Below, in pieces: positions 53,397 to 63,271 of a stretch of DNA of 64,000 nucleotides (the stretch's first letter is position 1; each line of letters begins with the position of its first letter). A program made the position numbers and the translations under genes. Source of the stretch: Pyxidicoccus xibeiensis. Its GTDB lineage: Bacteria > Myxococcota > Myxococcia > Myxococcales > Myxococcaceae. The DNA lies in NCBI RefSeq assembly GCF_024198175.1, contig NZ_JAJVKV010000003.1:1054001-1118000 (forward strand). The letters run 5' to 3'. Under the pieces are notes generated by a model. The model saw only the letters and a program-made list of their open reading frames with translations. It was not told where the DNA came from and ran no database searches.

Positions 53397-54629
53397 TCAC
53401 TCGCGGGGTGCGAAGGCGATGCCCACGATGTGGTTGGTGATGGCGGGCGGCTCCTGTCCCATGCGGAGCGTGTTGACGGAGTACACGAGGCGGCGGCGCA
53501 AGTCCCGCGTGGCGCCCATCCCGTTGTTGTAGCCGTGCCGGTCGCCCGTCTTGCCCCACACCGTGATGCCGTTCGCGTCGAAGCGCGTGAGGCCGCCGCC
53601 GTGGAAGGCACGGCCGCCGCTCGCGAGGGGCAGGTCCGGCACGGTGAACATCTCCTCCAGCTGCGCGCGGGGCAGCAGCCGCCCCTGGAAGAGGGCGACG
53701 AGGAAGCGGTCCAGGTCGGCCGAGGTGGAGATCATCTCCCCCGCCGCCCAGGGCACGGACTGGCTGGCGTCGGTGACGTCGACGAGGCACCCCGTCTCGT
53801 AGGGGATGGCGCCGGTGGGGCAGCCCTCCTCCCCCACGGGGACGAGCTCATAGCCCCGGGCATGCGGGCCGGGGAGCACCGTGTCCCTGCCGGGCACGAA
53901 GGTGTCCCGCAGGTGCAGCGGGCGGAGGATGCGCTCCTGCACGGCCTGCCCGTAGGGGCGCCCCGTCACCTTCTCGATGAGCAGCCCCAGGAAGAGGTAG
54001 CCGATGTTGCCGTACTCCTGCGCCTCACCCGGCCGGAAGCGGGGCCCCTGCGCCACCGCCAGCGAGACGAGCTCCAGCGGCGTGAAGTGCCGGAACCGGT
54101 TCTCCTTGAACCACTCGTAGTCCTTCTGCGGCACTGGCACGCCCGGCAGGCCATGGGTGAAGTTGAGCAGCTGCCGGACGGTGATGGGCTCGTAGACGCC
54201 GGCGGGCAGCAGGCCCGGCAGGTAGTGCTGAACGGGCCGGTCCAGGTCCACCCGGCGCTCGGCGGCGAGCTGCAGCACCACGGTGGCGGTGAACACCTTG
54301 GTGATGCTGCCGACGCGGAAGCGCCCGTCCGCGGGCACGGGCGCCTGGGTGCGGATGTCCGCCACTCCGGACGTGCCGAGCCAGTGGCTGGCGGGGCCGC
54401 TCACCCGCACCATGGCCCCGGAGACCTTCGTGTCCGGCAGCCCGGCGATGGCCTGACGCAGTGCCTCGCGGTCCAGCGGCGCCAGGGGGGACGGGTGATG
54501 GCCGCCCAGTCCCTGACCGCTCTCCTCCAGCTCATTGGTGGACGCTGGCGCCTCGGGACCGCAGGCGCCGGTGGAGCTCACGACGAGTAGCGCAGCGCCC
54601 AATCGCAGTCCGCGATTCAGTCCAGCCAT
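53397..54629 (-). CDS. Serine hydrolase (beta-lactamase class C / DD-peptidase family), lipoprotein
   Basis: 410 aa from the ATG of MAGLNRGLRLG. The signal sequence ends STGAC (Cys23), a plausible lipobox though Thr at -3 is unusual. Penicillin-recognising motifs: S108-I-T-K111, Y206-G-N208 and K360-T-G362 in VWGKTGDRHG. The long insert with VRQLLNFTHGLPG and the KTG (not HxG) box suit an R61-like DD-carboxypeptidase or an esterase. It is not evidence of antibiotic resistance. GGGAGATGGAAC, which holds its ribosome site, is part of a hairpin described separately. Confidence 0.85.
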   Translation of the reverse strand: MAGLNRGLRLGAALLVVSSTGACGPEAPASTNELEESGQGLGGHHPSPLAPLDREALRQAIAGLPDTKVSGAMVRVSGPASHWLGTSGVADIRTQAPVPADGRFRVGSITKVFTATVVLQLAAERRVDLDRPVQHYLPGLLPAGVYEPITVRQLLNFTHGLPGVPVPQKDYEWFKENRFRHFTPLELVSLAVAQGPRFRPGEAQEYGNIGYLFLGLLIEKVTGRPYGQAVQERILRPLHLRDTFVPGRDTVLPGPHARGYELVPVGEEGCPTGAIPYETGCLVDVTDASQSVPWAAGEMISTSADLDRFLVALFQGRLLPRAQLEEMFTVPDLPLASGGRAFHGGGLTRFDANGITVWGKTGDRHGYNNGMGATRDLRRRLVYSVNTLRMGQEPPAITNHIVGIAFAPRE

Positions 54630-54678
54630 GTTCCATCTCCCGGTGAAGGGGCCGGAGGGGCCGGCCGGGAAGTGGAAC
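54630..54678 (-). promoter_or_regulatory. 5' hairpin masking the ribosome site of the serine hydrolase
   Basis: On the transcript, GTTCCACTTCCCGG pairs with CCGGGAGATGGAAC at 12 of 14 positions; the second arm ends right before AUG and contains the GGGAG ribosome site. The 21-nt loop is GC-rich and can fold further. The start would be closed unless the stem is opened. Confidence 0.4.
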
Positions 54679-54737
54679 ACCGAGGCCTCACGTTGCTGTC
54701 ACCACGAGGCAACAGCACCGCGCCAACACCGTCTCGA

Positions 54738-56906
<2,169 letters not shown>

Positions 56907-56920
56907 AGGCGTCCTGACCG

Positions 56921-58069
56921 TTAGTCATTCCTTCCGGGAATGGCCATGGCCGAATCGGGCAGCGTGCTGAGTGGTGGACCCTCGCCGGTGGGGGGCGGGC
57001 CCCAGCCCAGGCGGGCCAGCAGCGCGGGCTCTCGGCCGGGCTTCCAGATGAAGGCATCCAGGACGTAGTGCGTGGCCTGGGGAAGTGCCAGCAGTGGCAC
57101 CAGCAGCGCGAGTACATCTGGCGGAAGGTCGACAGAACCCTGCCCGAAGAGGAGGGAGCGCTCGTGCCAGATGACGCGGTCCCAGAGGAACTCCTCCGCC
57201 AGGGCCAGGGCCACGAGGAACAGGAGGAAGCCGGGCAGGCCCGCGCGCAGCAGGGCGCCGCCCGCGCCGTAGCCGCCCTCCGCGTGCCGGCCCCGGGCAT
57301 AGCGGAACAGCAGCGCGAAGTAGGGCACACCGTGAAGGACGACGTTCATCACGGTGAAGGCGAAGTCATCCCGGGCCAGGACGATGCCGCCGAACCACGC
57401 CCCCCAGGTGGCGGCGACGAGGAGCACCTTGCCTGCCTGCACGCCCTGGCCGCGCGCCACGCGGACGACCTGGAAGCCGGCCCAGGTGGCGAGCACGACG
57501 GCATGGAGGGCCAGGGCCATGGTGCCGGCCACGCGGGGGAGGCCAGCGAGGAAGTCGCCCTCGACGAACCACCAGAAGGCGCGGGGAAGGTTGGCGTGCC
57601 ACCAGACGACGGGGCCCAGGGTGGCGGCGTAGATGGCGGCGGCGTCCAGGCGACGCTCGGCGGTGGAGGCGCGGGCCTTGCGGCCGTAGAGGGCCACCCA
57701 GCCGTACTGCTGGCGGACGAAGTGGGCCAGGGCCACGTAGGCGAACAGCGTCCAGAAGGCGCGGGGCGAGGCGAGGTGGGCGACGACGCCCGCGGCGTAG
57801 GCGAGCAGCGGCGCGCCCAGGTAGAGGCCGGGACGGCGGCGCAGCTCGTCGGCATCCAGGTAGGTGCGGAACAGGGTGGACCAGACGTGGGCCACGTCCA
57901 CGCAGACGACGAAGAGGAGCCAGGCCCACAGCGGCGTGTCACCCACGGCGCCGAGCCACGGCGCGGCGAGCACGAAGGCGACGGAGACGAGCGCGCTGCC
58001 GGCGAAGACGGTCAGGTCCACTCCCGGACCGAACAGCCAGCCCTGGGAGGGCGCGAGGAGACGGGGCAT
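56921..58069 (-). CDS. Polytopic membrane protein with conserved-looking His/Asp motifs
   Basis: 382 aa from the ATG of MPRLLAPSQGWLFGPG. About nine to ten hydrophobic segments cover most of the chain. Polar residues sit inside or next to them in clear blocks: D58-x2-H61 (DVAHVWSTLFRTY), H116 (AHFVRQQYGW), W156-W-H158, N242-H246 (NVVLHGVPYF) and H334-Y-x2-D338 (HYVLDAFIWK). The pattern suggests an intramembrane enzyme, perhaps metal-dependent, acting on lipids. I do not recognise the family. It lies 14 bp upstream of otsAB on the same strand and is probably co-transcribed with it. Confidence 0.65.
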   Translation of the reverse strand: MPRLLAPSQGWLFGPGVDLTVFAGSALVSVAFVLAAPWLGAVGDTPLWAWLLFVVCVDVAHVWSTLFRTYLDADELRRRPGLYLGAPLLAYAAGVVAHLASPRAFWTLFAYVALAHFVRQQYGWVALYGRKARASTAERRLDAAAIYAATLGPVVWWHANLPRAFWWFVEGDFLAGLPRVAGTMALALHAVVLATWAGFQVVRVARGQGVQAGKVLLVAATWGAWFGGIVLARDDFAFTVMNVVLHGVPYFALLFRYARGRHAEGGYGAGGALLRAGLPGFLLFLVALALAEEFLWDRVIWHERSLLFGQGSVDLPPDVLALLVPLLALPQATHYVLDAFIWKPGREPALLARLGWGPPPTGEGPPLSTLPDSAMAIPGRND

Positions 58070-58121
58070 CGGAGGGCGCAGGCTAGCAGCTTCGCGGCCC
58101 GCGCCCGAGCCCCCAAGGGCG

Positions 58122-58303
58122 CACCCGGGCGAGCCGGGCACAGCTCCACGCAGGGGGCCTCACGGCCGGGGCCGATGGCTCGGGCCGCTGCGTGTCCTCG
58201 CCCCGAGGGAAGCACCCAGGCGAGCCCGGGGCAGCTCCACGCAGGGGCCCCACGGCCGGGGCCGATGGCTCGGGCCGCTGCACGCTTCGCGGAACGGCCC
58301 CGG
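58122..58303. repeat. Tandem repeat, two units with 91-bp period
   Basis: Two 70-bp cores (58122-58191 and 58213-58281) are about 91% identical with one indel. Each holds AGCTCCACGCAGGGG and ACGGCCGGGGCCGATGGC, and GC-rich short palindromes. The whole array lies between the 3' end of leuS and the start of the membrane-protein gene, both on the minus strand, and is not translated. The boundary repeats nearby (GCTTCGCGG at about 58090 and 58269) may mark a wider unit. Confidence 0.7.
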
Positions 58304-58313
58304 CGCCGGTGGC

Positions 58314-60833
58314 TCAGCGCACGACGATGTTGACCACCTTGTCGGGCACGACGATGACCTTGCTCACCGTCTTGCCGCCCTCCAGCTGGCGGACGACGTT
58401 GGGCAGGGCCAGGGCCTGCTCGCGCACCTCGGCCTCGGGCGTGCCGCGCGCCAGCTCCAGGTTGCCGCGCAGCTTGCCGTTCACCTGGACGGCGTACGTC
58501 ACCAGGGCGTCCACCGTGAGCGCCACGTCGAACCCGGGCCAGGCCTGCTCCAGCAGGAAGCCCGTGCCGCCGAGCCGCTCCCACGCCTCGTCTCCCAGGT
58601 GCGGCGCGAAGGGGCCCACCAGCTTGACGAGGGTGACCAGGTCCTCGCGGGTGCTCCCCTTGCTCGTCAGCTCGTTCGTGTACGTCATCAGCGCGGCGAT
58701 GGCGGTGTTGAACTGCAGGCGCTCCAGGTCCGCCGTCACCCGTTGGACTGTCTTGTGGCGCAGCCGCTGGTGCGGGTCGTCCTGGGGGGCGCGCGCCGGC
58801 TCGAACTCCTCGACCAGCCGCCAGACGCGGCGGAGGAATCGGCCGCAGCCCTCGATGGCCCTCGGGTCCCAGGGCTTGGACAGCTCGAACTCGCCCATGA
58901 ACAGCTCGTAGAGGCGCAGCACGTCCGCGCCATGCTCGGCCACCACGTTGTCCGGGCTGACGCCGTTCAGCTTGGACTTGGCCATCTTCTCGACCTGGAC
59001 CTTCAGCGTCTCGCCCGTGGCGCGCAGCACGGCGGTGTCACCGCGCAGCTCCACCTCGGACAGCTCGTGGTAGTGGTCCGCCGCGTCCTGGTACGTGTAG
59101 GCCAGCACCGTGCCCTGGTGGCGCAGCTTCTTGAAGGGCTCCTTCGTGGAGACGTGGCCCAAATCAAAGAGCACCTTGTGCCAGAACCGGGCGTAGAGCA
59201 GGTGCAGCACCGCGTGCTCGGCGCCGCCCACGTACAGGTCCACGTTCATCCACTGCCGCTCGGCCTCCTTCGACCAGGGCGCCTTGTCGTTGGTCGGGTC
59301 CAGGTAGCGCAGGTAGTACCAGCACGAGCCGGCCCACTGCGGCATGGTGTTCGTCTCGCGGCGGCCGGGGCCTCCACACGTCGGGCAGCGCGTCTCCAGC
59401 CACTCGGGCAGGGTGGCCAGCGGGGACTCGCCGGTGCCGGAGGGCTCGTAGCGCTCGACCTCCGGCAGGGTGACGGGGAGCTGGTCCTCGGGCACGGGGA
59501 CGGCGCCACACTTCGCGCAGTGGACGATGGGGATGGGCTCGCCCCAGTAGCGCTGGCGCGAGAAAATCCAGTCGCGCAGCCGGTAGCTCACCGTGCGCCG
59601 GCCCTGGCCCTTCGCCTCCAGCGAGGCCACCACCCGCTGCTTCACCTCCGCCGTGGGCAGACCGTCCAGCTCGCCGGAGCTCACCGCGACGCCATTGCCC
59701 GTGAAGGCCTTGCCGGGCTCGGCGGGTGCATCGTCCACGGGGCGCACCACCTGCCGGACGGGCAGGCCGAACTTCACGGCGAAGTCCTGGTCTCGCTGGT
59801 CATGCGCGGGCACGGCCATGATGGCGCCGGTGCCGTAGGTGGCCAGCACGTAGTCGGCAATCCAGATGGGGATGCGCTCGCCGTTGATGGGATTGATGGC
59901 GTGGCTGCCCGTGAAGGCGCCCGTCTTCTCCTTCGCCAGCTCCGTGCGCTCCAGGTCGCTCTTGAGCCGCGCGGCGGCCTGGTAGTCCATCACCGCGGTG
60001 CGCTGCTCCGGCGCCGTCAGCGGCTCCACCAGCGCGTGCTCGGGCGCGAGCACCAGGTACGTCGCCCCGTACAGCGTGTCCGGGCGCGTGGTGAACACGC
60101 GCAGCTCCGCGCCCGCCGCCGGGCCATCCGCCACGCGGAAGACCACCTCGGCGCCCTCGGAGCGGCCAATCCAGTTGCGCTGCATGGCCAGGGTGGACTC
60201 GGGCCAGTCCACCTCGGCCAGGTCCTCCAGCAGGCGGTCCGCGTACGCGGTGATGCGCAGCATCCACTGGCGCAGGTCCTTGCGCTCCACCTGGGAGCCG
60301 CAGCGGTCGCACTTCCCTCCGGCGGCCTCCTCGTTGGCCAGGCCCGTCTTGCAGGAGGGGCACCAGTTGATGGGCATCACGCTCTCGTACGCGAGCCCCT
60401 TCTTGAACAGCTGGAGGAAGATCCACTGGGTCCACTTGTAGTAGCGCGGGTCGGTGGTGTTGACCTCGCGCTCCCAGTCGTAGGCGAAGCCGACGGAGTC
60501 AATCTGCCGGCGGAAGTTGGAGACGGCCTTCTCGGTGGTGATGCGGGGGTGGATGCCCGTCTTGATGGCGTAGTTCTCGGCCGGCAGTCCGAAGGCGTCC
60601 CAGCCCATGGGGTGCAGGACGTTCCACCCCTGCATCCGCTTCCACCGCGTCAGGACGTCCGTGGCCGTGTAGCCCTCGCAGTGACCCACGTGAAGCCCCG
60701 CGCCGGAGGGATACGGGAACATGTCGAGCGCGTAGAACTTCGGCTTGCTCGAGTCGAACGTCGTCCGGTGCAGGCGGGCCTCGCGCCAGCGGGCCTGCCA
60801 CTTCGGTTCCACTTCACGGGGGTCAAAGGGCAT
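58314..60833 (-). CDS. leuS: Leucyl-tRNA synthetase
   Basis: 839 aa from the ATG of MPFDPREVEPKWQ. Class I enzyme charging tRNA(Leu). HIGH motif HVGH at 48-51 (FPYPSGAGLHVGH), the editing domain with the TTRPDT threonine-rich loop (FTTRPDTLYGATY), zinc clusters CPSC...CDRC and CPTCGG, and KMSKS as EKMAKSKLNGV. Full bacterial length. The 15-codon extension upstream lacks family sequence. The 5' side abuts the accessory island. Confidence 0.97.
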   Translation of the reverse strand: MPFDPREVEPKWQARWREARLHRTTFDSSKPKFYALDMFPYPSGAGLHVGHCEGYTATDVLTRWKRMQGWNVLHPMGWDAFGLPAENYAIKTGIHPRITTEKAVSNFRRQIDSVGFAYDWEREVNTTDPRYYKWTQWIFLQLFKKGLAYESVMPINWCPSCKTGLANEEAAGGKCDRCGSQVERKDLRQWMLRITAYADRLLEDLAEVDWPESTLAMQRNWIGRSEGAEVVFRVADGPAAGAELRVFTTRPDTLYGATYLVLAPEHALVEPLTAPEQRTAVMDYQAAARLKSDLERTELAKEKTGAFTGSHAINPINGERIPIWIADYVLATYGTGAIMAVPAHDQRDQDFAVKFGLPVRQVVRPVDDAPAEPGKAFTGNGVAVSSGELDGLPTAEVKQRVVASLEAKGQGRRTVSYRLRDWIFSRQRYWGEPIPIVHCAKCGAVPVPEDQLPVTLPEVERYEPSGTGESPLATLPEWLETRCPTCGGPGRRETNTMPQWAGSCWYYLRYLDPTNDKAPWSKEAERQWMNVDLYVGGAEHAVLHLLYARFWHKVLFDLGHVSTKEPFKKLRHQGTVLAYTYQDAADHYHELSEVELRGDTAVLRATGETLKVQVEKMAKSKLNGVSPDNVVAEHGADVLRLYELFMGEFELSKPWDPRAIEGCGRFLRRVWRLVEEFEPARAPQDDPHQRLRHKTVQRVTADLERLQFNTAIAALMTYTNELTSKGSTREDLVTLVKLVGPFAPHLGDEAWERLGGTGFLLEQAWPGFDVALTVDALVTYAVQVNGKLRGNLELARGTPEAEVREQALALPNVVRQLEGGKTVSKVIVVPDKVVNIVVR

Positions 60834-60895
60834 GGTGGTATTTTCTACGCTCCTGGCGCGGCATTCCTGACCTGTCACAGCCTGCCACGGGCCGA

Positions 60896-61068
60896 TGATG
60901 CGATATGAACAGCCGCATCATGCGCGGTTCTCCGCCGCCCCTGGCGGCCCCGACTCCCCTCCCCCACCCCGCTTCCGCCGCAAGCTGCTGGTAGTGAGGC
61001 TGCTCGCGGGGACAGCTCCGTGCGCCTCGCCGCGCCCGAGTATCCGCGCGACGGGCTCCAATTCCTCC
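60896..61068 (+). pseudogene. Deleted duplicate of the 5' end of the kinase gene at 61985
   Basis: From TGATGCGATATGAAC on, this stretch repeats the sequence starting at 61976, exactly 1,080 bp away, covering the kinase start, part of its Pro-rich lead and TM1. It lacks 46 bp in the Pro-rich part, then jumps at a CGCGGGG microhomology (61005 here; 62131 and 62465 in the intact gene), dropping 334 bp, and ends in the HAMP-coding part near 61068. Frame is lost. It is a scar, not a gene. Confidence 0.8.
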
Positions 61069-61083
61069 CTGCGCTAGACATGA

Positions 61084-61200
61084 GGGCGAAGCCAACGGCT
61101 ACTCCCATGGAGAATCTACAAGCACGCAGGGAGCTCATCCACCGATTCCAAGCTCGTGGGAGGTCCCATTCAGTTCTACCATTCACGGCCTGGAACGTGA
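61084..61200 (+). pseudogene. Possible C-terminal remnant of a toxin gene
   Basis: An open stretch of 38 codons without its own start reads ...WRIYKHAGSSSTDSKLV and ends GGPIQFYHSRPGT-stop, 13 bp before the immunity gene ATG. Its composition is that of a folded protein end, not of an intergenic region, and its place is exactly where the cognate SitA-type toxin gene should finish. No similarity to a specific toxin could be verified by eye. Confidence 0.4.
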
Positions 61201-61213
61201 GGACCTGGAACCG

Positions 61214-61936
61214 ATGCCCCGCTACTTCTGGCTGGATGAGGACATGGCAGCAGCAGCGAAGCATGGCGGGTATTTCGACGCGTGGCACAAGTTGGCGCTG
61301 CCGGGAGCGAAGTGCCACACGTGTGGCGCGACATGGAGCAATGCGGGGCACCACTATCCTTCTGTCGACCTGTCCCAGCTTCCAGAGCGGAGGGAGTTCG
61401 AGAAGCCAAGGCCCGAGCCCTTCTCCGAGTTCGCACGCCTGCGCGAGCTGGTACGTCCCCTGGCTCCCCCGAATGCCGAGCTACCACCGGGTACGGGCTT
61501 CGGTTTGTTGGCGGGAACAGCCTCCGGAGAGTTCGGGCCCATCGCCTGGGTGGGAGGCCTGAAGCTCCTCGTGAGCAGGGATGCGCTGGAGCGTCTCCAG
61601 ACAGGGGGCGTGAAGGGCCTGCTGGCCTGTCCGACGGAGGTGCGGTTCCGGCGGAAGGACTCGCCGGAGCTGCTGGAGCTTCAAATTGAACCCCGGGGCC
61701 AGCTGCATCCGGACTGCATTCCGCCGGACGTGCCTCCCCCCTGCCCGACATGCGGCCGGCACGGCTTCAGCCGGCCCGATGAACCCATTCTCGACGCGGC
61801 GTCCCTGCCCACGGACCGGGACCTGTTCCGGGTCGGCAACTTCGCTACGATGATCATCGGCACTGAGCCCTTCGTAGAAGCCGTGCGCCGCCTGGAGTTG
61901 GACGGCATCACCTTCCGCGAGCTGCCCACACGCTAG
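61214..61936 (+). CDS. SitI6-family double-CXXCG immunity protein (orphan)
   Basis: 240 aa. Two zinc-ribbon-like CXXCG motifs, C34-H-T-C37-G and C177-P-T-C180-G, one near each end, with LLVSRDALERL, GLLACPTEV and LFRVGNFATMIIGTEPFVEAVRRLELDGITF in the usual places. This is the myxobacterial double-CXXCG family, members of which (SitI6) protect against cognate SitA lipoprotein toxins passed between cells by outer membrane exchange. No intact toxin gene is adjacent; an apparent toxin tail lies just upstream. Cytosolic, no signal peptide. Codon use is less GC-biased than leuS and the kinase, consistent with recent transfer. Confidence 0.85.
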   Translation: MPRYFWLDEDMAAAAKHGGYFDAWHKLALPGAKCHTCGATWSNAGHHYPSVDLSQLPERREFEKPRPEPFSEFARLRELVRPLAPPNAELPPGTGFGLLAGTASGEFGPIAWVGGLKLLVSRDALERLQTGGVKGLLACPTEVRFRRKDSPELLELQIEPRGQLHPDCIPPDVPPPCPTCGRHGFSRPDEPILDAASLPTDRDLFRVGNFATMIIGTEPFVEAVRRLELDGITFRELPTR

Positions 61937-61975
61937 ACGTGGGTTGAACGAGGCCCGTCAGCGAGGCCGCCCCGC

Positions 61976-62000
61976 TGATGCGATATGAACCACCGCATCA
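61976..62000 (+). promoter_or_regulatory. Hairpin enclosing the kinase start codon
   Basis: TGATGCG (61976-61982) pairs with CGCATCA (61994-62000) around an 11-nt loop that contains the ATG. The same hairpin is kept in the deleted duplicate at 60896-60920 although one loop base differs. No Shine-Dalgarno sequence precedes the ATG, so initiation may be weak or governed by this structure; a later ATG at 62069 is the alternative start. Confidence 0.35.
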
Positions 62001-63271
62001 TGCGCAGCCCCCCGCCTCCGCAGGCGAGCTCCGACACTCCTGCTCCGCCACCCCAGCATGCCTCGGGGATGGGGTCGCCCCGCCCTCCCCCACCCCGCTT
62101 CCGCCGCAAGCTGCTGGTGGTGATGCTGCTCGCGGGGCTGGTGCCGCTGGTGCTGCTCGGCCTGCTGGCCCAGAGCGCGCTGGAGCGGGTGCTGTCCGTC
62201 TCCGTTGCCCCCGTGGAGGGCGTGCTCGACACCGTCTCCGCGGACCTGGAGCGCCGGGGCGTGCCCCAGGACGCGCTGAACGAGGCGCGGCTCAACCTCG
62301 CCCAGGCGGAGCTGGCGCGACGGGCCCTGGTGCGCCGCGTGCCCGCGTTCATCGCCGCCCTGGTGCTCGTCTCCGGCGGAGTGCTGGCCCTCTCGGCGGT
62401 GCTGCTCGGCCGCGCCCTCACCCGCCCCGTCGTCACCCTCACCGAGGGCATGTGGGCCTACGCACGCGGGGACCTGTCCGTGCGCCTCGCCGCCCCCGAG
62501 CCTCCGCGCGACGAGCTCCAGTTCCTCCTGGGCCAGTTCAACCGCATGGGCCAGGAGCTGCTCGTCCAGCGCGAGCGCCTCAAGTCCGCCGAGCAGATTG
62601 CCGCGTGGCAGGACGTGGCCCGCGCCCTGGCGCATGAGCTGAAGAACCCGCTCACCGCAATGAAGCTCTCGCTCGCACGTCTGTCCCGCACGGACGCGAG
62701 CATGCCCACCGACGCCACCCGCATCACCGAGGCCGTGGCCCTGCTCCAGGAAGAGGTGGACCTCCTGATGCGGATGACCCAGAGCTTCTCCACCTTCGCG
62801 AGGCTGCCCGCCCCGCGCTTCCAGGACGTAGCCCTGCGCCCGCTGCTGTCCGAGGTGTGCGCCCTCTACGCGGGCACCTCGCCCGTCCCCGTGGAGCTGC
62901 TGCCCGGTCCCGAGCCCACCCTCCGCGCGGACCCGGACGGCCTGCGCCGCCTCTTCGGCAACCTGGTGAAGAACGCCACCGAGGCGTCTCCTGCCGGGGC
63001 TCCACCCGTGCGCGTCGCGCTGGAGCCCGTGCAGGACGGCGCCGTGCGAGTCACGGTGACGGACGGTGGCAGCGGCGTCCCGAGCGTCCTGGAAGGCTCT
63101 GCCCTCACCCGGGGCCTGTTCAGCACCAAGCCCGAGGGCAGCGGCCTGGGCCTGCCCATCTCGGCGAAGATCGTCCATGAGCACGGCGGCACGCTGCGGC
63201 TCGAACCTGCGCCCGGAGGCGGTACGCTGGCGCGCGTGGACCTCCCCCTCACTCCCCCGGCCTCCGCATGA
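61985..63271 (+). CDS. Membrane sensor histidine kinase (NtrB/NtrY-like, HAMP)
   Basis: 428 aa. Pro-rich cytosolic lead (1-38), TM1 about 41-64, short periplasmic part about 65-118, TM2 about 120-143. A HAMP domain ([23 protein letters not shown]) follows, then HisKA ([15 protein letters not shown], phospho-His) and HATPase_c ([29 protein letters not shown]). It is coupled by ATGA overlap to the NtrC-type regulator downstream, forming a two-component pair. Other in-frame starts (62000, 62069) would shorten only the lead. Confidence 0.92.
   Translation: MNHRIMRSPPPPQASSDTPAPPPQHASGMGSPRPPPPRFRRKLLVVMLLAGLVPLVLLGLLAQSALERVLSVSVAPVEGVLDTVSADLERRGVPQDALNEARLNLAQAELARRALVRRVPAFIAALVLVSGGVLALSAVLLGRALTRPVVTLTEGMWAYARGDLSVRLAAPEPPRDELQFLLGQFNRMGQELLVQRERLKSAEQIAAWQDVARALAHELKNPLTAMKLSLARLSRTDASMPTDATRITEAVALLQEEVDLLMRMTQSFSTFARLPAPRFQDVALRPLLSEVCALYAGTSPVPVELLPGPEPTLRADPDGLRRLFGNLVKNATEASPAGAPPVRVALEPVQDGAVRVTVTDGGSGVPSVLEGSALTRGLFSTKPEGSGLGLPISAKIVHEHGGTLRLEPAPGGGTLARVDLPLTPPASA

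Noticed and set aside
48917..53611. A 1,500-codon minus-strand frame opposite cheW and the DUF3857 gene
   Set aside because: No signal, motif or ribosome site; the plus strand has clear TPR, DUF3857 and transglutaminase sequence.
53397..54629. Antibiotic-resistance beta-lactamase
   Set aside because: The motifs fit the wider serine-hydrolase/DD-peptidase family, and the KTG and insert pattern does not single out a class C beta-lactamase.
57864..60908. A 1,000-codon plus-strand frame opposite leuS
   Set aside because: The sequence is low-complexity and the opposite strand is an unmistakable LeuRS.
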